Shown: positions 53,259 through 62,264, numbered from the stretch's first letter. The stretch is DNA of 64,000 nt from Pseudomonas fluorescens (GCF_900636825.1 NZ_LR134318.1:5193501-5257500); one strand, 5' to 3'. Numbers and translations are program-made. Notes: a model not told the origin generated them from the letters alone.

Positions 53259-54350
53259 TTATTCGGAGGGCACGTATTCTACAACTTCCAGATCGAAACC
53301 GGATATCGCATTAAATTTCATCGGTGCGCTCATCAGACGCATTTTGCGTACACCGAGGTCGCGCAGGATCTGCGAACCGGCACCGACAATGCTGTAGGTG
53401 GTCGGTTTTTTCGGCGCGGCTTGCTCGCCGGTTTCGCGGATATGCGCCAGCAGCACGTCGCCATCGAGCGGGTGGCCGAGCAACAACACCACGCCGCTAC
53501 CCGCCTCGGCGACCGCAGCCATGGCGGCGCGCAAGCTCCAGCGCCCCGGTTGCTTGACCATCAGCAGGTCGCGCAGCGGGTCCATGTTATGCACGCGAAC
53601 CAGCGTCGGCTCTTCAGCGCAGACAGTGCCCAAGGTCAGCGCCATGTGCACGTCGCCTTCCACCGAATCACGATAGGTCACCAGGTTGAATTGGCCCAGT
53701 TCACTGTCCAGCGGCTGCTCCGCAATCCGCTGAACGGTACGTTCATGGATCATCCGGTAGTGAATCAAATCCGCGATGGTGCCGATCTTGATGTTGTGTT
53801 CGGCGGCAAAAGCTTCCAGTTCAGCGCGACGGGACATCGTGCCGTCGTCATTCATCACTTCGCAGATCACGCCGCTCGGCTCGAAACCGGCCATGCGTGC
53901 CAGGTCGCAAGCGGCTTCGGTGTGACCGGCGCGAGCGAGGGTGCCGCCGGCCTGGGCCATCAGCGGGAAGATGTGGCCCGGGCTGACGATGTCTTCAGCC
54001 TTGGCGTCTTTCGCGGCAGCCGCTTGCACGGTGCGCGCGCGGTCAGCGGCGGAAATGCCGGTGGTCACGCCTTCGGCCGCTTCGATCGATACGGTGAACT
54101 TGGTGCCGAAACCGGAACCGTTGCGCGGCGCCATCAGTGGCAGCTTCAACAGTTCGCAACGCTCGCGGCTCATGGGCATGCAGATCAGGCCACGGGCGTG
54201 CTTGGCCATGAAGTTGATGTGCTCGGCCTGGCAGCACTCGGCGGCCATGATCAGGTCGCCTTCATTCTCGCGGTCTTCGTCATCCATGAGGATGACCATC
54301 TTGCCTTGGCGGATGTCTTCAACCAGTTCTTCGATGCTATTGAGCGCCAC
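53259..54350 (-). CDS. ribB: 3,4-dihydroxy-2-butanone 4-phosphate synthase fused to a degenerate GTP cyclohydrolase II domain (RibBX type)
   Basis: A 363-aa fusion. Residues 1-200 are an intact RibB domain: MVILMDDEDRENEGDLIMAA, SGFGTKFTVSIEAAEGVTTG and ARAGHTEAACDLARM. Residues 205-363 align with RibA, but the zinc motif HSECLTGD...CDC is missing and reads VRVHNMDPLRDLL, and the REGRG segment is lost. The domain cannot be a normal cyclohydrolase; such RibBX hybrids are described in Proteobacteria that also carry a stand-alone RibA, as here. Start is GTG 54350 (protein begins VALNSIEELVEDIRQ, Val read as Met), with AAGGGGGG upstream. Confidence 0.93.
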   Translation of the reverse strand: MALNSIEELVEDIRQGKMVILMDDEDRENEGDLIMAAECCQAEHINFMAKHARGLICMPMSRERCELLKLPLMAPRNGSGFGTKFTVSIEAAEGVTTGISAADRARTVQAAAAKDAKAEDIVSPGHIFPLMAQAGGTLARAGHTEAACDLARMAGFEPSGVICEVMNDDGTMSRRAELEAFAAEHNIKIGTIADLIHYRMIHERTVQRIAEQPLDSELGQFNLVTYRDSVEGDVHMALTLGTVCAEEPTLVRVHNMDPLRDLLMVKQPGRWSLRAAMAAVAEAGSGVVLLLGHPLDGDVLLAHIRETGEQAAPKKPTTYSIVGAGSQILRDLGVRKMRLMSAPMKFNAISGFDLEVVEYVPSE

Positions 54351-54379
54351 AAGGCACCCCCCTTCTTTTAAATTCAACT

Positions 54380-55045
54380 TCAGGATTTGAGGTAGCCGTT
54401 CTGGGCCAGAAAGCTTTCGGTGATGGTGCTGCCGGCCGTCTTCTCTGCAGCCTTGTCACCCAACAGCAAACGCTCCAGATAGCGTGCCAGCAAATCGACT
54501 TCCAGATTCACCCGGCGACCTGGCTTGTACGAGGCCATGATGGTTTCGCTCAGGGTGTGCGGGATGATCGTCAGCATGAATTCGGCGCCGTCGACTTCGT
54601 TCACGGTCAGGCTGGTGCCGTCGACGGTGATCGAGCCTTTGTGGGCGATGTACTTGGCCAGTTCTTTCGGCGCGCGGATGCGAAATTCCACGGCGCGGGC
54701 GTTGTCGCTGCGCGAGACGATTTCGCCGACGCCGTCGACGTGGCCGCTGACCAGATGTCCACCGAGACGGGTGGTCGGGGTCAGGGCTTTCTCCAGATTG
54801 ACCGGGCTGCCGCTTTTCAGGTCGTTCATGGCGGTACAGTCCAGCGTTTCGCGGCTGACGTCGGCAGCAAAGCCGTCGCCTGGCAGCTCGACGGCAGTCA
54901 GGCACACGCCGTTGACTGCAATGCTGTCGCCGAGTTTGACATCGCTCAGGTCCAGCTTGCCGGTTGCGACGTGAACCCGCACATCACCACCCTTTGGGGT
55001 CAGTGCGCGGATACTGCCGATGGATTCGATGATGCCGGTGAACAT
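54380..55045 (-). CDS. ribE: Riboflavin synthase alpha subunit RibE
   Basis: Dismutates two lumazines to riboflavin. The 221-aa protein has two similar barrels, each with the typical start: MFTGIIESIGSIRAL and GGHLVSGHVDGVGEIVSR. It contains DSIAVNGVCLTAVEL and KGSITVDGTSLTVNEVDG. It lies between ribD and the RibB fusion. Confidence 0.96.
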   Translation of the reverse strand: MFTGIIESIGSIRALTPKGGDVRVHVATGKLDLSDVKLGDSIAVNGVCLTAVELPGDGFAADVSRETLDCTAMNDLKSGSPVNLEKALTPTTRLGGHLVSGHVDGVGEIVSRSDNARAVEFRIRAPKELAKYIAHKGSITVDGTSLTVNEVDGAEFMLTIIPHTLSETIMASYKPGRRVNLEVDLLARYLERLLLGDKAAEKTAGSTITESFLAQNGYLKS

Positions 55046-55092
55046 GGGGTTCTCCTTGAGAACTGAGCCAGCGTACTAACGATGGCCGGGAA

Positions 55093-56223
55093 TTATACGC
55101 TCGCCGCTGGCACAGGAATGGCAGTGACTCGCCAGTCATCGCCGACGGCGCGAATTTCAGTGATTTTCAGCTCGGGAGCATCCTTCATATAGCTCAGCGG
55201 CCAGTCCAGTAACGGACGCGCCGTAGAACCGAGGAACTTGCCGGCGATGAAAATCACAAACTCGTCGACCAGACCGAGCTGAGCAAAAGCCCCCGCCAAT
55301 CGCGGACCGGCTTCGACCAGCACCTCGTTGACGCCACGGTTGGCCAGTTCGACCAGCAACCGGTGCAGATCGACCTGCCCGTCACTGCCTGGCACGATCA
55401 GGCACTCCGGGCCATGGGCGTATTGTTCTTCGATCGCGACACAGGTTGCGACCAGCGCCGGCCCGGCCTTGAAGAACGGCGCGTCCAACGGCACTCGCAA
55501 ACGCCCGTCGACCAGCACGCGCAGTGGCGGACGGCTCATGGCCAGAGCAGTTTGCCCGGCATCCAGGCCCAGCTCTTCGGCGCGAACAGTCAACCGCGCA
55601 CCGTCGGCCAGCACCGTGTCGGCGCCGGTCAGCACCACCGCGGCCTGAGCACGTAGACGCTGGACCGCCGAACGCGCCGCCGGACCAGTGATCCATTGGC
55701 TCTCGCCGCTTTCCATCGCGGTGCGACCGTCGAGGCTCATGGCCAACTTGACTCGCACAAACGGCAAGCCGTGCTCCATCCGCTTGAGAAAACCCTGGTT
55801 GAGCTGGCGCGCTTCGCCTTCCAGCACACCGCTCGCGGTGGCTATGCCGGCATCAGCCAGGCGCTGCAAACCACGTCCTGCGACTTGCGGGTTCGGATCG
55901 CGCATCGCCGCCACGACGCGGGCAACGCCGGCATTCACCAGCGCATCCGCGCACGGCGGCGTGCGCCCGTGGTGGCTGCAGGGTTCGAGGGTGACGTACG
56001 CCGTGGCGCCGCGCGCCAGTTCACCGGCGGCGCGCAGGGCGTGGACTTCGGCATGCGGTTCACCAGCGCGCTCATGCCAGCCTTCGCCGACAATCTGTCC
56101 GTCACGTACCACTACACAACCGACCCGAGGATTGGGATGCGTGGTGTAGTGACCCTTGCGTGCCAGTTCCAGGGCGCGGGCCATGAAATGGGCGTCGAGT
56201 ATCGCCTGCTCGGCGGCGGTCAT
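55093..56223 (-). CDS. ribD: Bifunctional pyrimidine deaminase/reductase RibD
   Basis: Deaminates and reduces the GTP-derived pyrimidine in steps two and three of riboflavin synthesis. The 376-aa protein has the zinc deaminase motifs PHAEVHALRAAG and EPCSHHGRTPPC, followed by the reductase domain with VKLAMSLDGRTAMESGESQW and EVLVEAGPRLAGAFA. ATG 56223 overlaps the nrdR stop by four bases. Confidence 0.96.
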   Translation of the reverse strand: MTAAEQAILDAHFMARALELARKGHYTTHPNPRVGCVVVRDGQIVGEGWHERAGEPHAEVHALRAAGELARGATAYVTLEPCSHHGRTPPCADALVNAGVARVVAAMRDPNPQVAGRGLQRLADAGIATASGVLEGEARQLNQGFLKRMEHGLPFVRVKLAMSLDGRTAMESGESQWITGPAARSAVQRLRAQAAVVLTGADTVLADGARLTVRAEELGLDAGQTALAMSRPPLRVLVDGRLRVPLDAPFFKAGPALVATCVAIEEQYAHGPECLIVPGSDGQVDLHRLLVELANRGVNEVLVEAGPRLAGAFAQLGLVDEFVIFIAGKFLGSTARPLLDWPLSYMKDAPELKITEIRAVGDDWRVTAIPVPAASV

Positions 56224-56684
56224 TCTTTCACCGGTTCGCGGGCGAGGCGGTCGATCTCTTCGCGGAACTCGTTGAGGTCCTGGAAGCGCTTGTACACGGA
56301 TGCGAAACGGATATAGGCGACTTCATCGAGCTTTTGCAGTTCGGCCATCACCAGTTCGCCGACCACGAGGGATTTGACCTCGCGCTCGCCGGTGGCGCGC
56401 AGCTTGTGCTTGATGTGAACCAGAGAGGATTCGAGGCGCTCTACGCTGACCGGACGTTTCTCCAACGCACGCTGCATGCCGGCGCGGAGTTTTTCTTCGT
56501 CGAACGGTTGGCGGCTGCCGTCGGTTTTGATCAGGCGCGGCAACACCAGTTCGGCCGTCTCGAACGTCGTGAAACGTTCGCCGCAGGCCAGGCATTCACG
56601 CCGGCGGCGCACCTGTTCGCCCTCGGCGACCAGACGCGAGTCGATGACCTTGGTGTCGTTGGCACCGCAGAAGGGACAGTGCAT
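56220..56684 (-). CDS. nrdR: Ribonucleotide reductase repressor NrdR
   Basis: A 154-aa repressor of ribonucleotide reductase genes. The N-terminal zinc ribbon is MHCPFCGANDTKVIDSRL...RRRRECLACGERFTTFE, followed by the ATP-cone domain (LIKTDGSRQPFDEEKLRAGM). ATG 56684 gives the exact family length. It is first of the long nrdR-rib-nusB-thiL-pgpA run. Confidence 0.96.
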   Translation of the reverse strand: MHCPFCGANDTKVIDSRLVAEGEQVRRRRECLACGERFTTFETAELVLPRLIKTDGSRQPFDEEKLRAGMQRALEKRPVSVERLESSLVHIKHKLRATGEREVKSLVVGELVMAELQKLDEVAYIRFASVYKRFQDLNEFREEIDRLAREPVKE

Positions 56685-56812
56685 GGTGGCTGGCAACAAA
56701 AAAAGGGAGGGCCATGGTAGCGCATCCCGGTGGCAAGACAAGCCATAGGGTTTGCGGTATACAGAACAGCATGATCGTTTGATCCATGGATTTCATTTTG
56801 CCGGAGCTTCCA

Positions 56813-57277
56813 ATGCCGTTACGTCCGCTCGTTCTGCTCAGTCTTTTCAGCCTGCTGGTGGCTTGTGGCAGCGACGCGCCCAAGCCGCAACCGCCGACGC
56901 CAGGCCCGGCGCCACAGCAGGCGCAGAAAAAAGCCAAAGAGGCTGCCGAGCTTGGCCCGCTGCCGGCGTACCAACGAGAACTGAGCGGCACCCTGCAAGG
57001 CGTGCCGGCCGGTGCCGAGGTCGAGCTGGCGCTGTTGGTGATCGATGACAAGGATCGTCCGCAACAGTTGCTCGCCAGTTCCAGCCTGATCGGCAACAAC
57101 CAGATTCTGCCCTTCCGCCTGCGTTTCAACCCTGAAACCTTTCCGGTCGGTGCGCGAGTTGAATTGCGTGGTCGCGCCAGCCAGTCCGGCCAGTTGATTC
57201 TGCATCTGCCGTCGCAAACCATCACCCAGCCGACCACTCAGGCGCTGGGCCAGCTGCAATTTGTCAAAGCACCATGA
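56813..57277 (+). CDS. YbaY-family lipoprotein
   Basis: A 154-aa lipoprotein with lipobox LVAC (Cys18) and Gly at +2. A proline/glutamine-rich spacer is followed by a beta-sandwich beginning RELSGTLQGVPAGAEVELAL. ATG 56813 is fixed by GGAG eight bases upstream. The stop overlaps the methyltransferase start as ATGA. It is divergent from nrdR. Function unknown. Confidence 0.87.
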   Translation: MPLRPLVLLSLFSLLVACGSDAPKPQPPTPGPAPQQAQKKAKEAAELGPLPAYQRELSGTLQGVPAGAEVELALLVIDDKDRPQQLLASSSLIGNNQILPFRLRFNPETFPVGARVELRGRASQSGQLILHLPSQTITQPTTQALGQLQFVKAP

Positions 57278-57930
57278 ATCCACCGCTCCACCTGCAACGG
57301 GCTTTGGCTGAATTGCTCGGCGACGCCAGACTGAAAATCTGCCCATTACCGGACACCGATTTACAGTTGTGGCTGATCGACGGCGACAACATGGCGCGCG
57401 AATTCAGTCAGGAAGAAATCCAGCGCATTCTGCACGAGCCGCCATACTGGGGTTTCTGCTGGGCCAGCGGTCTTGCGGTGGCGCGCTATCTGGAGCAGTT
57501 CCCCGAATGGGTGCGCGGCAAGCGCGTGCTGGATTTCGGCGCTGGCTCGGGAATTGCCGGCATCGCGGCGGTGAAGGCCGGGGCGCTGGAGGTGGTGGCT
57601 TGCGATCTCGATCCGCTGGCGATTGCCGCGTGCCGGGCGAATGCCGAGCTCAACGATGTGCAGATGAGCTACTCGACGGATTTCTTTGCCGAGGCTGATC
57701 GCTTTGATCTGATTCTGGTGGCGGACGTGCTGTATGACCGGGCGAATCTGCCGCTACTTGATGAGTTTCTCAGTCGAGGCCGCGAGGCGTTGGTGGCGGA
57801 TTCGCGGGTGCGGGATTTTCGCCATCCGTTGTATGAACGGATCGAGATGCTGGAGGCGATGACACTTCCCGATCTGGCCGAGCCCGAAGAATTCAGACAC
57901 GTCAGCCTCTATCACGCGCGACGTGATTGA
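57274..57930 (+). CDS. SAM-dependent methyltransferase (ETFB-lysine methyltransferase-like)
   Basis: A 218-aa class I methyltransferase. The SAM motif VLDFGAGSGIAGIAAVKAGA is followed by the acidic loop VVACDLDPLAI and the motif DLILVADVLYDR. The PPYWGFCWASGLAVARYL stretch before the fold is typical of the METTL20/PrmA-like group that methylates proteins. Substrate unknown. It is translationally coupled to the lipoprotein gene. Confidence 0.87.
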   Translation: MNPPLHLQRALAELLGDARLKICPLPDTDLQLWLIDGDNMAREFSQEEIQRILHEPPYWGFCWASGLAVARYLEQFPEWVRGKRVLDFGAGSGIAGIAAVKAGALEVVACDLDPLAIAACRANAELNDVQMSYSTDFFAEADRFDLILVADVLYDRANLPLLDEFLSRGREALVADSRVRDFRHPLYERIEMLEAMTLPDLAEPEEFRHVSLYHARRD

Positions 57931-57937
57931 CGCCGCC

Positions 57938-58014
57938 AAAAGATTGCAGCCTTCGGCAGCTCCCACTCTCGATCGCGTACCCCTGTAGGAGCTGCCGAAG
58001 GCTGCGATCTTTTG
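57938..58014. repeat. REP palindrome pair, inverted order
   Basis: AAAAGATTGCAGCCTTCGGC with CAGCTCCCACT, then TGTAGGAGCTGCCGAAGGCT with GCGATCTTTTG, in the same outward arrangement as at 26605. Confidence 0.88.
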
Positions 58015-58059
58015 CGCCACCCCTTATAGTGCGGTCATTGACGCTTAGAGAGACTCCCC

Positions 58060-58932
58060 ATGACTCAGCAAACGCCTCACATCTTCGACGCCACCACTGC
58101 CGATTTCGACCAGTCGGTGATCGAGGCCTCTTTCAACAAACCGGTGCTGGTGGATTTCTGGGCCGAGTGGTGTGCGCCATGCAAGGCGTTAATGCCGATG
58201 CTGCAAGGCATCGCCGAGAGCTATCAGGGCGCGTTGCTGCTGGCCAAGGTCAATTGCGACATCGAGCAGGACATCGTCGCCCGTTTCGGCATTCGCAGCC
58301 TGCCGACCGTGGTGCTGTTCAAGGACGGTCAACCGGTCGACGGCTTTGCTGGCGCACAACCGGAATCCGCCGTGCGCGCATTGCTCGAACCGCATGTGCA
58401 GATGCCGCCACCGGCCGCTGCCGATCCGTTCGAGCAGGCGCAGGCGTTGTTCGATGACGGGCGCTTTGCCGATGCTGAAGCGGCTTTGGTGGCGATGCTC
58501 AATGAAGACAACACCAACGCCAAGGCGCTGATCCTTTACGCACGCTGCCTGACCGAACGCGGTGAGCTGGGCGAAGCGCAAGCCGTGCTCGACGCGGTCA
58601 AGAGTGACGAACACAAAGCCGCACTGGCCGGGGCCAAAGCGCAGATTCAGTTTCTCGGCATGGCGCGCGACCTGCCGGACGCCGCCGATCTGAAAAGCCG
58701 TCTGGCGCAAAACCCGCAGGACGACGAGGCGGTGTTCCAACTGGCGATCCAGCAATTGGCGCGTCAGCAATACGAAGCGGCACTGGATGCTTTGCTCAAA
58801 CTGTTCATCCGCAATCGCAGCTATGGCGAGGGCTTGCCACACAAGACTTTGCTGCAGGTGTTTGAGCTGCTGGGCAATGATCATCCGTTGGTGACGGCGT
58901 ATCGCCGCAAAATGTTTGCGGCGCTTTATTAA
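58060..58932 (+). CDS. cnoX: Thioredoxin-TPR chaperedoxin CnoX (YbbN)
   Basis: A 290-aa protein with an N-terminal thioredoxin domain (residues 1-110) and a C-terminal helical TPR-like domain (about 140-285). The active site is DFWAEWCAPCKAL, a complete CxxC, unlike the SxxC of E. coli CnoX, so it may keep reductase activity. CnoX holds oxidised substrates and passes them to GroEL. A ribosome site is weak but ATG 58060 starts the conserved fold. Confidence 0.92.
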   Translation: MTQQTPHIFDATTADFDQSVIEASFNKPVLVDFWAEWCAPCKALMPMLQGIAESYQGALLLAKVNCDIEQDIVARFGIRSLPTVVLFKDGQPVDGFAGAQPESAVRALLEPHVQMPPPAAADPFEQAQALFDDGRFADAEAALVAMLNEDNTNAKALILYARCLTERGELGEAQAVLDAVKSDEHKAALAGAKAQIQFLGMARDLPDAADLKSRLAQNPQDDEAVFQLAIQQLARQQYEAALDALLKLFIRNRSYGEGLPHKTLLQVFELLGNDHPLVTAYRRKMFAALY

Positions 58933-59038
58933 GATCAAAAGATCGCAGCCTGCGGCAGCTCCTACACGGGATCCTGTTCACCGCGCATTTTGCGGATGAA
59001 CGCTGAACCTGTAGGAGCTGCCGCAGGCTGCGATCTTT
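58933..59038. repeat. REP palindrome pair between convergent genes
   Basis: GATCAAAAGATCGCAGCCTG and CGGCAGCTCCTACA, then TGTAGGAGCTGCCGCAGGCT and GCGATCTTTA. It lies between cnoX and the minus-strand gene at 59045. Confidence 0.88.
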
Positions 59039-59044
59039 AGCGGT

Positions 59045-59404
59045 TCACTCGATCCAGCTGTAAAGCGGCGTATCCCCGCCACTCACCACTTTCACATCCG
59101 CGCTATGACGCAAACGCACCAGCAAGCGCTTGCCCGCCACCGCATTACCCGTCAGCCCTTCAAGCTGATCGAGCAGGTCCGGCCCGCTAAGCTGCCCGGC
59201 CTTGCGCAACAGATCCTTCGCCACCTGCCACAAAGCATCGTCCTGGTTCAGCGATTTCGCCGCTGGCGCTGACGCTTGTGCTTCGGCTTGAGCGATCGGC
59301 GCCTGGGCATTCAGCGCAGCTCCGAGCTTCGTCCAGTCGCTGTCATCGAGTTCCACTGTCAAATCCACCGGCACCGCGCCGACCGTTCCGCGTATCCGCA
59401 ACAT
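59045..59404 (-). CDS. Unknown conserved 119-aa protein
   Basis: A cytosolic protein. N-terminal half is beta-like (LRIRGTVGAVPVDLTVELDD), then an alanine/glutamine linker, and a C-terminal part DDALWQVAKDLLRKAGQLSG with a basic helix GKRLLVRLRHSADV. No family recognised. It stands alone between convergent cnoX and the divergent zinc operon; ATG 59404. Confidence 0.75.
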   Translation of the reverse strand: MLRIRGTVGAVPVDLTVELDDSDWTKLGAALNAQAPIAQAEAQASAPAAKSLNQDDALWQVAKDLLRKAGQLSGPDLLDQLEGLTGNAVAGKRLLVRLRHSADVKVVSGGDTPLYSWIE

Positions 59405-59490
59405 CGAGTTCGCTCCTGCATATTTCTGAACTGCATGCTCCCACGGGACTTGTGTAACGCCAAGCGCACGGGCAAACTCTGCGGACTTTC

Positions 59491-59503
59491 GTTATAAGAT
59501 TAC
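59491..59503 (+). promoter_or_regulatory. Zur-like box upstream of zrgA
   Basis: GTTATAAGATTAC matches 11 of 13 positions of the Zur consensus GTTATANTATAAC. It begins 49 bases before the zrgA ATG. A second half-site (CATAAC) follows directly. Confidence 0.7.
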
Positions 59504-59539
59504 ATAACAAACTGTTCACTTTACTTTCCGGAGCCCACC

Positions 59540-60139
59540 ATGCGTCGTCTGCTGCTCGCTTTGCCGTTTGCCCTGTTGCCGCTGGCCATCGCCCATGCCG
59601 CCGATGAGCATGACCACGATCACGACCATGAACACGGCAGCCTCGGTGCGCACGAACATGGTGTCGGCCGTCTGAACGCCGCGCTCGACGGTCAGACTCT
59701 GGAACTGGAGCTGGAAAGCCCGGCGATGAACCTGGTTGGTTTCGAACACGCGGCGACAACGGACGCCGACAAGGCCAAAGTCGCCGCAGTCCGTGCGCAG
59801 CTTGAGAAACCCCTGTCGCTGTTCAGTCTGCCGGCCGCTGCCGTTTGCAAAGTAACCCGCCAGGAACTGGAAAGCCCGCTGTTCGGCGACAAGCCCGACG
59901 CCGACGATCACGACGAAGACGAAGCAGACAAGGACGGGCACGAGCATCATCACGACCACAGCGAAATCCACGCGCATTACCAATTCAACTGTGCCACTCC
60001 GGGCGCGCTGAAAACGCTGGATCTGGCCAACATCTTCCAGACCTTCCCGGCGACGCAGAAAATTCAGGTACAACTGATTAGCGCGAATGGCCAGCAAGGC
60101 ACTGAAGTGACGGCCAAAGCTGCAGCCCTGAAATTCTGA
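59540..60139 (+). CDS. zrgA: ZrgA-like (DUF2796) histidine-rich zinc protein
   Basis: A 199-aa periplasmic protein with signal peptide (LLPLAIAHAA). Two histidine/aspartate-rich stretches, DEHDHDHDHEHGSLGAHEHG and DGHEHHHDHSEIHAHY, bracket a core with paired cysteines (AVCKVTRQE, FNCATPGALK). The family binds zinc in the periplasm and is induced by zinc shortage. The Zur-like box upstream and the ABC genes downstream match the P. aeruginosa PA4063-PA4066 locus. Confidence 0.9.
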   Translation: MRRLLLALPFALLPLAIAHAADEHDHDHDHEHGSLGAHEHGVGRLNAALDGQTLELELESPAMNLVGFEHAATTDADKAKVAAVRAQLEKPLSLFSLPAAAVCKVTRQELESPLFGDKPDADDHDEDEADKDGHEHHHDHSEIHAHYQFNCATPGALKTLDLANIFQTFPATQKIQVQLISANGQQGTEVTAKAAALKF

Positions 60140-60155
60140 TGACACCGAAAATCCC

Positions 60156-60246
60156 CTGTAGGAGCTGTCGAGTGAAACGAGGCTGCGATCTTTTGATTGT
60201 AAAAAAACAAGATCAAAAGATCGCAGCCTTCGGCAGCTCCTACAGG
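60156..60246. repeat. REP pair, variant left arm, inside the zinc operon
   Basis: GTAGGAGCTGTCGAGTGAAA and CGAGGCTGCGATC face GATCGCAGCCTTCGGCAGC. It sits between zrgA and the ABC ATPase and may lower expression of the downstream genes. Confidence 0.88.
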
Positions 60247-60275
60247 GTTACGTGTACACATTTGAAATTGGTGTC

Positions 60276-60986
60276 ATGACCCAAGCACTCATCGAACTCT
60301 CCGACCTGGGCTTCAACTGGCCCGGTCACCCGACGCTGCTGGACATCCCGGCGTTTCGCCTCGAGCCCGGTGAGACCCTGTTCCTCAAAGGCCCCAGCGG
60401 CAGTGGCAAGACCACCCTGCTCGGCTTGCTCGGCGGTGTGCAGAAACCCGTTCGCGGCAGCATTCGCCTGCTCGGCCAGGAATTGACAGAACTCTCCGCC
60501 GGTGCCCGCGATACCTTCCGCGTCGATCACACCGGTTACATTTTTCAGCAGTTCAATTTGCTGCCGTTTCTCTCGGTGCGCGAGAACGTCGAATTGCCCT
60601 GCCACTTCTCCAGGCTGCGCGCGCAACGGGCGAAACAGCGTCATGGCAGTGTGGATCAAGCCGCCGCCACCCTGCTCGCTCACTTGGGGCTGAAGGATGA
60701 AAGCCTCCTCAGCCGCCGCGCCGATTCGCTATCGATCGGCCAACAGCAGCGCGTTGCTGCGGCCCGCGCCTTGATCGGCCAACCGGAACTGGTGATCGCC
60801 GATGAACCAACCTCGGCGCTGGATTACGATGCACGGGAAAACTTCATTCGCCTGCTGTTTGCCGAATGCCGCGAAGCCGGATCGAGTCTGCTGTTTGTCA
60901 GTCACGACCAAAGTCTGGCGCCGCTGTTCGACCGCCACTTGCCCCTGGCCGAACTCAATCGCGCCGCCAAATCTGCCGAGGTCTGA
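60276..60986 (+). CDS. ABC transporter ATP-binding protein (MacB/LolD-like)
   Basis: A 236-aa ATPase with Walker A GPSGSGKTTL, Q-loop YIFQQFNLLP, signature LSIGQQQRV, Walker B LVIADEPTSALD and the switch histidine in FVSHDQS. Closest in style to LolD/MacB ATPases that pair with FtsX-type permeases, as the next gene. ATG 60276; GTG 60252 upstream is unlikely. Probably drives a periplasmic mechanotransmission or lipoprotein step in zinc homeostasis; the cargo is not known. Confidence 0.92.
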   Translation: MTQALIELSDLGFNWPGHPTLLDIPAFRLEPGETLFLKGPSGSGKTTLLGLLGGVQKPVRGSIRLLGQELTELSAGARDTFRVDHTGYIFQQFNLLPFLSVRENVELPCHFSRLRAQRAKQRHGSVDQAAATLLAHLGLKDESLLSRRADSLSIGQQQRVAAARALIGQPELVIADEPTSALDYDARENFIRLLFAECREAGSSLLFVSHDQSLAPLFDRHLPLAELNRAAKSAEV

Positions 60987-60987
60987 G

Positions 60988-62253
60988 ATGTATCTGTTTC
61001 GTCTGGCCATGGCCAGCCTGGCCAACCGCCGCTTCACCGCGCTGCTCACCGCGTTTGCCATCGCCCTGTCGGTGTGCCTGTTGCTGGCCGTCGAGCGCGT
61101 GCGCACCGAAGCCAAAGCCAGTTTCGCCAGCACCATCAGCGGCACTGACCTGATCGTTGGCGCCCGCTCCGGTTCGGTGAATCTGCTGTTGTATTCGGTG
61201 TTCCGCATCGGCAACGCCACCAACAACATCCGCTGGGACAGCTTCGAGCACTTCGCCAGCAATCCGAAAGTGAAGTGGGCGATCCCGATGTCCCTCGGCG
61301 ATTCCCATCGCGGTTATCGCGTGATGGGCACCACCGAAGCCTACTTCGAACACTACCAGTATGGCCGCCAGCAACATCTGGCGTTGGCCGATGGTCGCGC
61401 GTTTGCGACAGATCCATTTGAAGTGGTACTCGGCGCCGAAGTCGCCGAAGCGCTGCATTACAAGCTCGGTGACAAACTGGTGCTCGCCCACGGCGTCGCG
61501 GCGATCAGCCTGGTCAAGCACGATGACAAACCGTTTACCGTAGTCGGCATTCTGCAGCGCACCGGCACGCCGGTAGACCGCACGTTGCACATCAGCCTCG
61601 GCGGCATGGAGGCGATTCACATCGACTGGCACAACGGCGTGCCGGCGCGGGGCAACGGACGGATCAGCGCCGATCAAGCGCGCAACATGGACCTGACACC
61701 GCAAGCAATCACCGCGTTCATGCTCGGCCTCAACAGCAAGATTTCGACCTTTGCGCTGCAACGCGAGATCAATGAATTCCGTGGCGAGCCGATGCTGGCG
61801 ATCCTGCCGGGGGTGGCGCTGCAGGAGCTGTGGAGCCTGATGAGCACGGCCGAGAAAGCCTTGTTCGTGGTCTCGCTGTTCGTCGTGCTGACCGGGTTGA
61901 TCGGCATGCTCACGGCGATTCTCACCAGCCTTAACGAGCGCCGCCGAGAGATGGCGATTCTGCGATCAGTGGGCGCTCGGCCGTGGCACATCGCGAGCCT
62001 GCTGGTGCTCGAGGCGTTCGCACTGGCGCTGACCGGGGTGATCGCCGGGCTGGCGTTGCTGTACATCGGCATCGCGGCTGCGCAAGGTTATGTGCAGGCC
62101 AATTACGGCTTGTATCTGCCGCTGGCATGGCCAAGCGAGTATGAATGGACGCTGCTCGGTGGCATTCTGGCGGCCGCGCTGCTGATGGGCAGCGTGCCGG
62201 CCTGGCGGGCGTATCGCCAATCGTTGGCCGATGGCCTGTCGATCCGTTTATGA
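60988..62253 (+). CDS. FtsX-like ABC permease (MacB-type)
   Basis: A 421-aa permease with one N-terminal membrane helix, a periplasmic domain of about 240 residues (MacB-PCD-like) and three C-terminal helices. The FtsX region contains LTSLNERRREMAILRSVGAR and ends AYRQSLADGLSIRL. Start ATG 60988 is two bases after the ATPase stop. Together they form a MacB-like half transporter. Confidence 0.92.
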   Translation: MYLFRLAMASLANRRFTALLTAFAIALSVCLLLAVERVRTEAKASFASTISGTDLIVGARSGSVNLLLYSVFRIGNATNNIRWDSFEHFASNPKVKWAIPMSLGDSHRGYRVMGTTEAYFEHYQYGRQQHLALADGRAFATDPFEVVLGAEVAEALHYKLGDKLVLAHGVAAISLVKHDDKPFTVVGILQRTGTPVDRTLHISLGGMEAIHIDWHNGVPARGNGRISADQARNMDLTPQAITAFMLGLNSKISTFALQREINEFRGEPMLAILPGVALQELWSLMSTAEKALFVVSLFVVLTGLIGMLTAILTSLNERRREMAILRSVGARPWHIASLLVLEAFALALTGVIAGLALLYIGIAAAQGYVQANYGLYLPLAWPSEYEWTLLGGILAAALLMGSVPAWRAYRQSLADGLSIRL

Positions 62254-62264
62254 GGACGTTTACC

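Noticed and set aside
55046..55092. FMN riboswitch in the riboflavin cluster
   Set aside because: The gaps in the cluster are 47 and 91 bases or shorter, too small for the element, and no conserved FMN-aptamer pattern is seen upstream of ribD or ribE.
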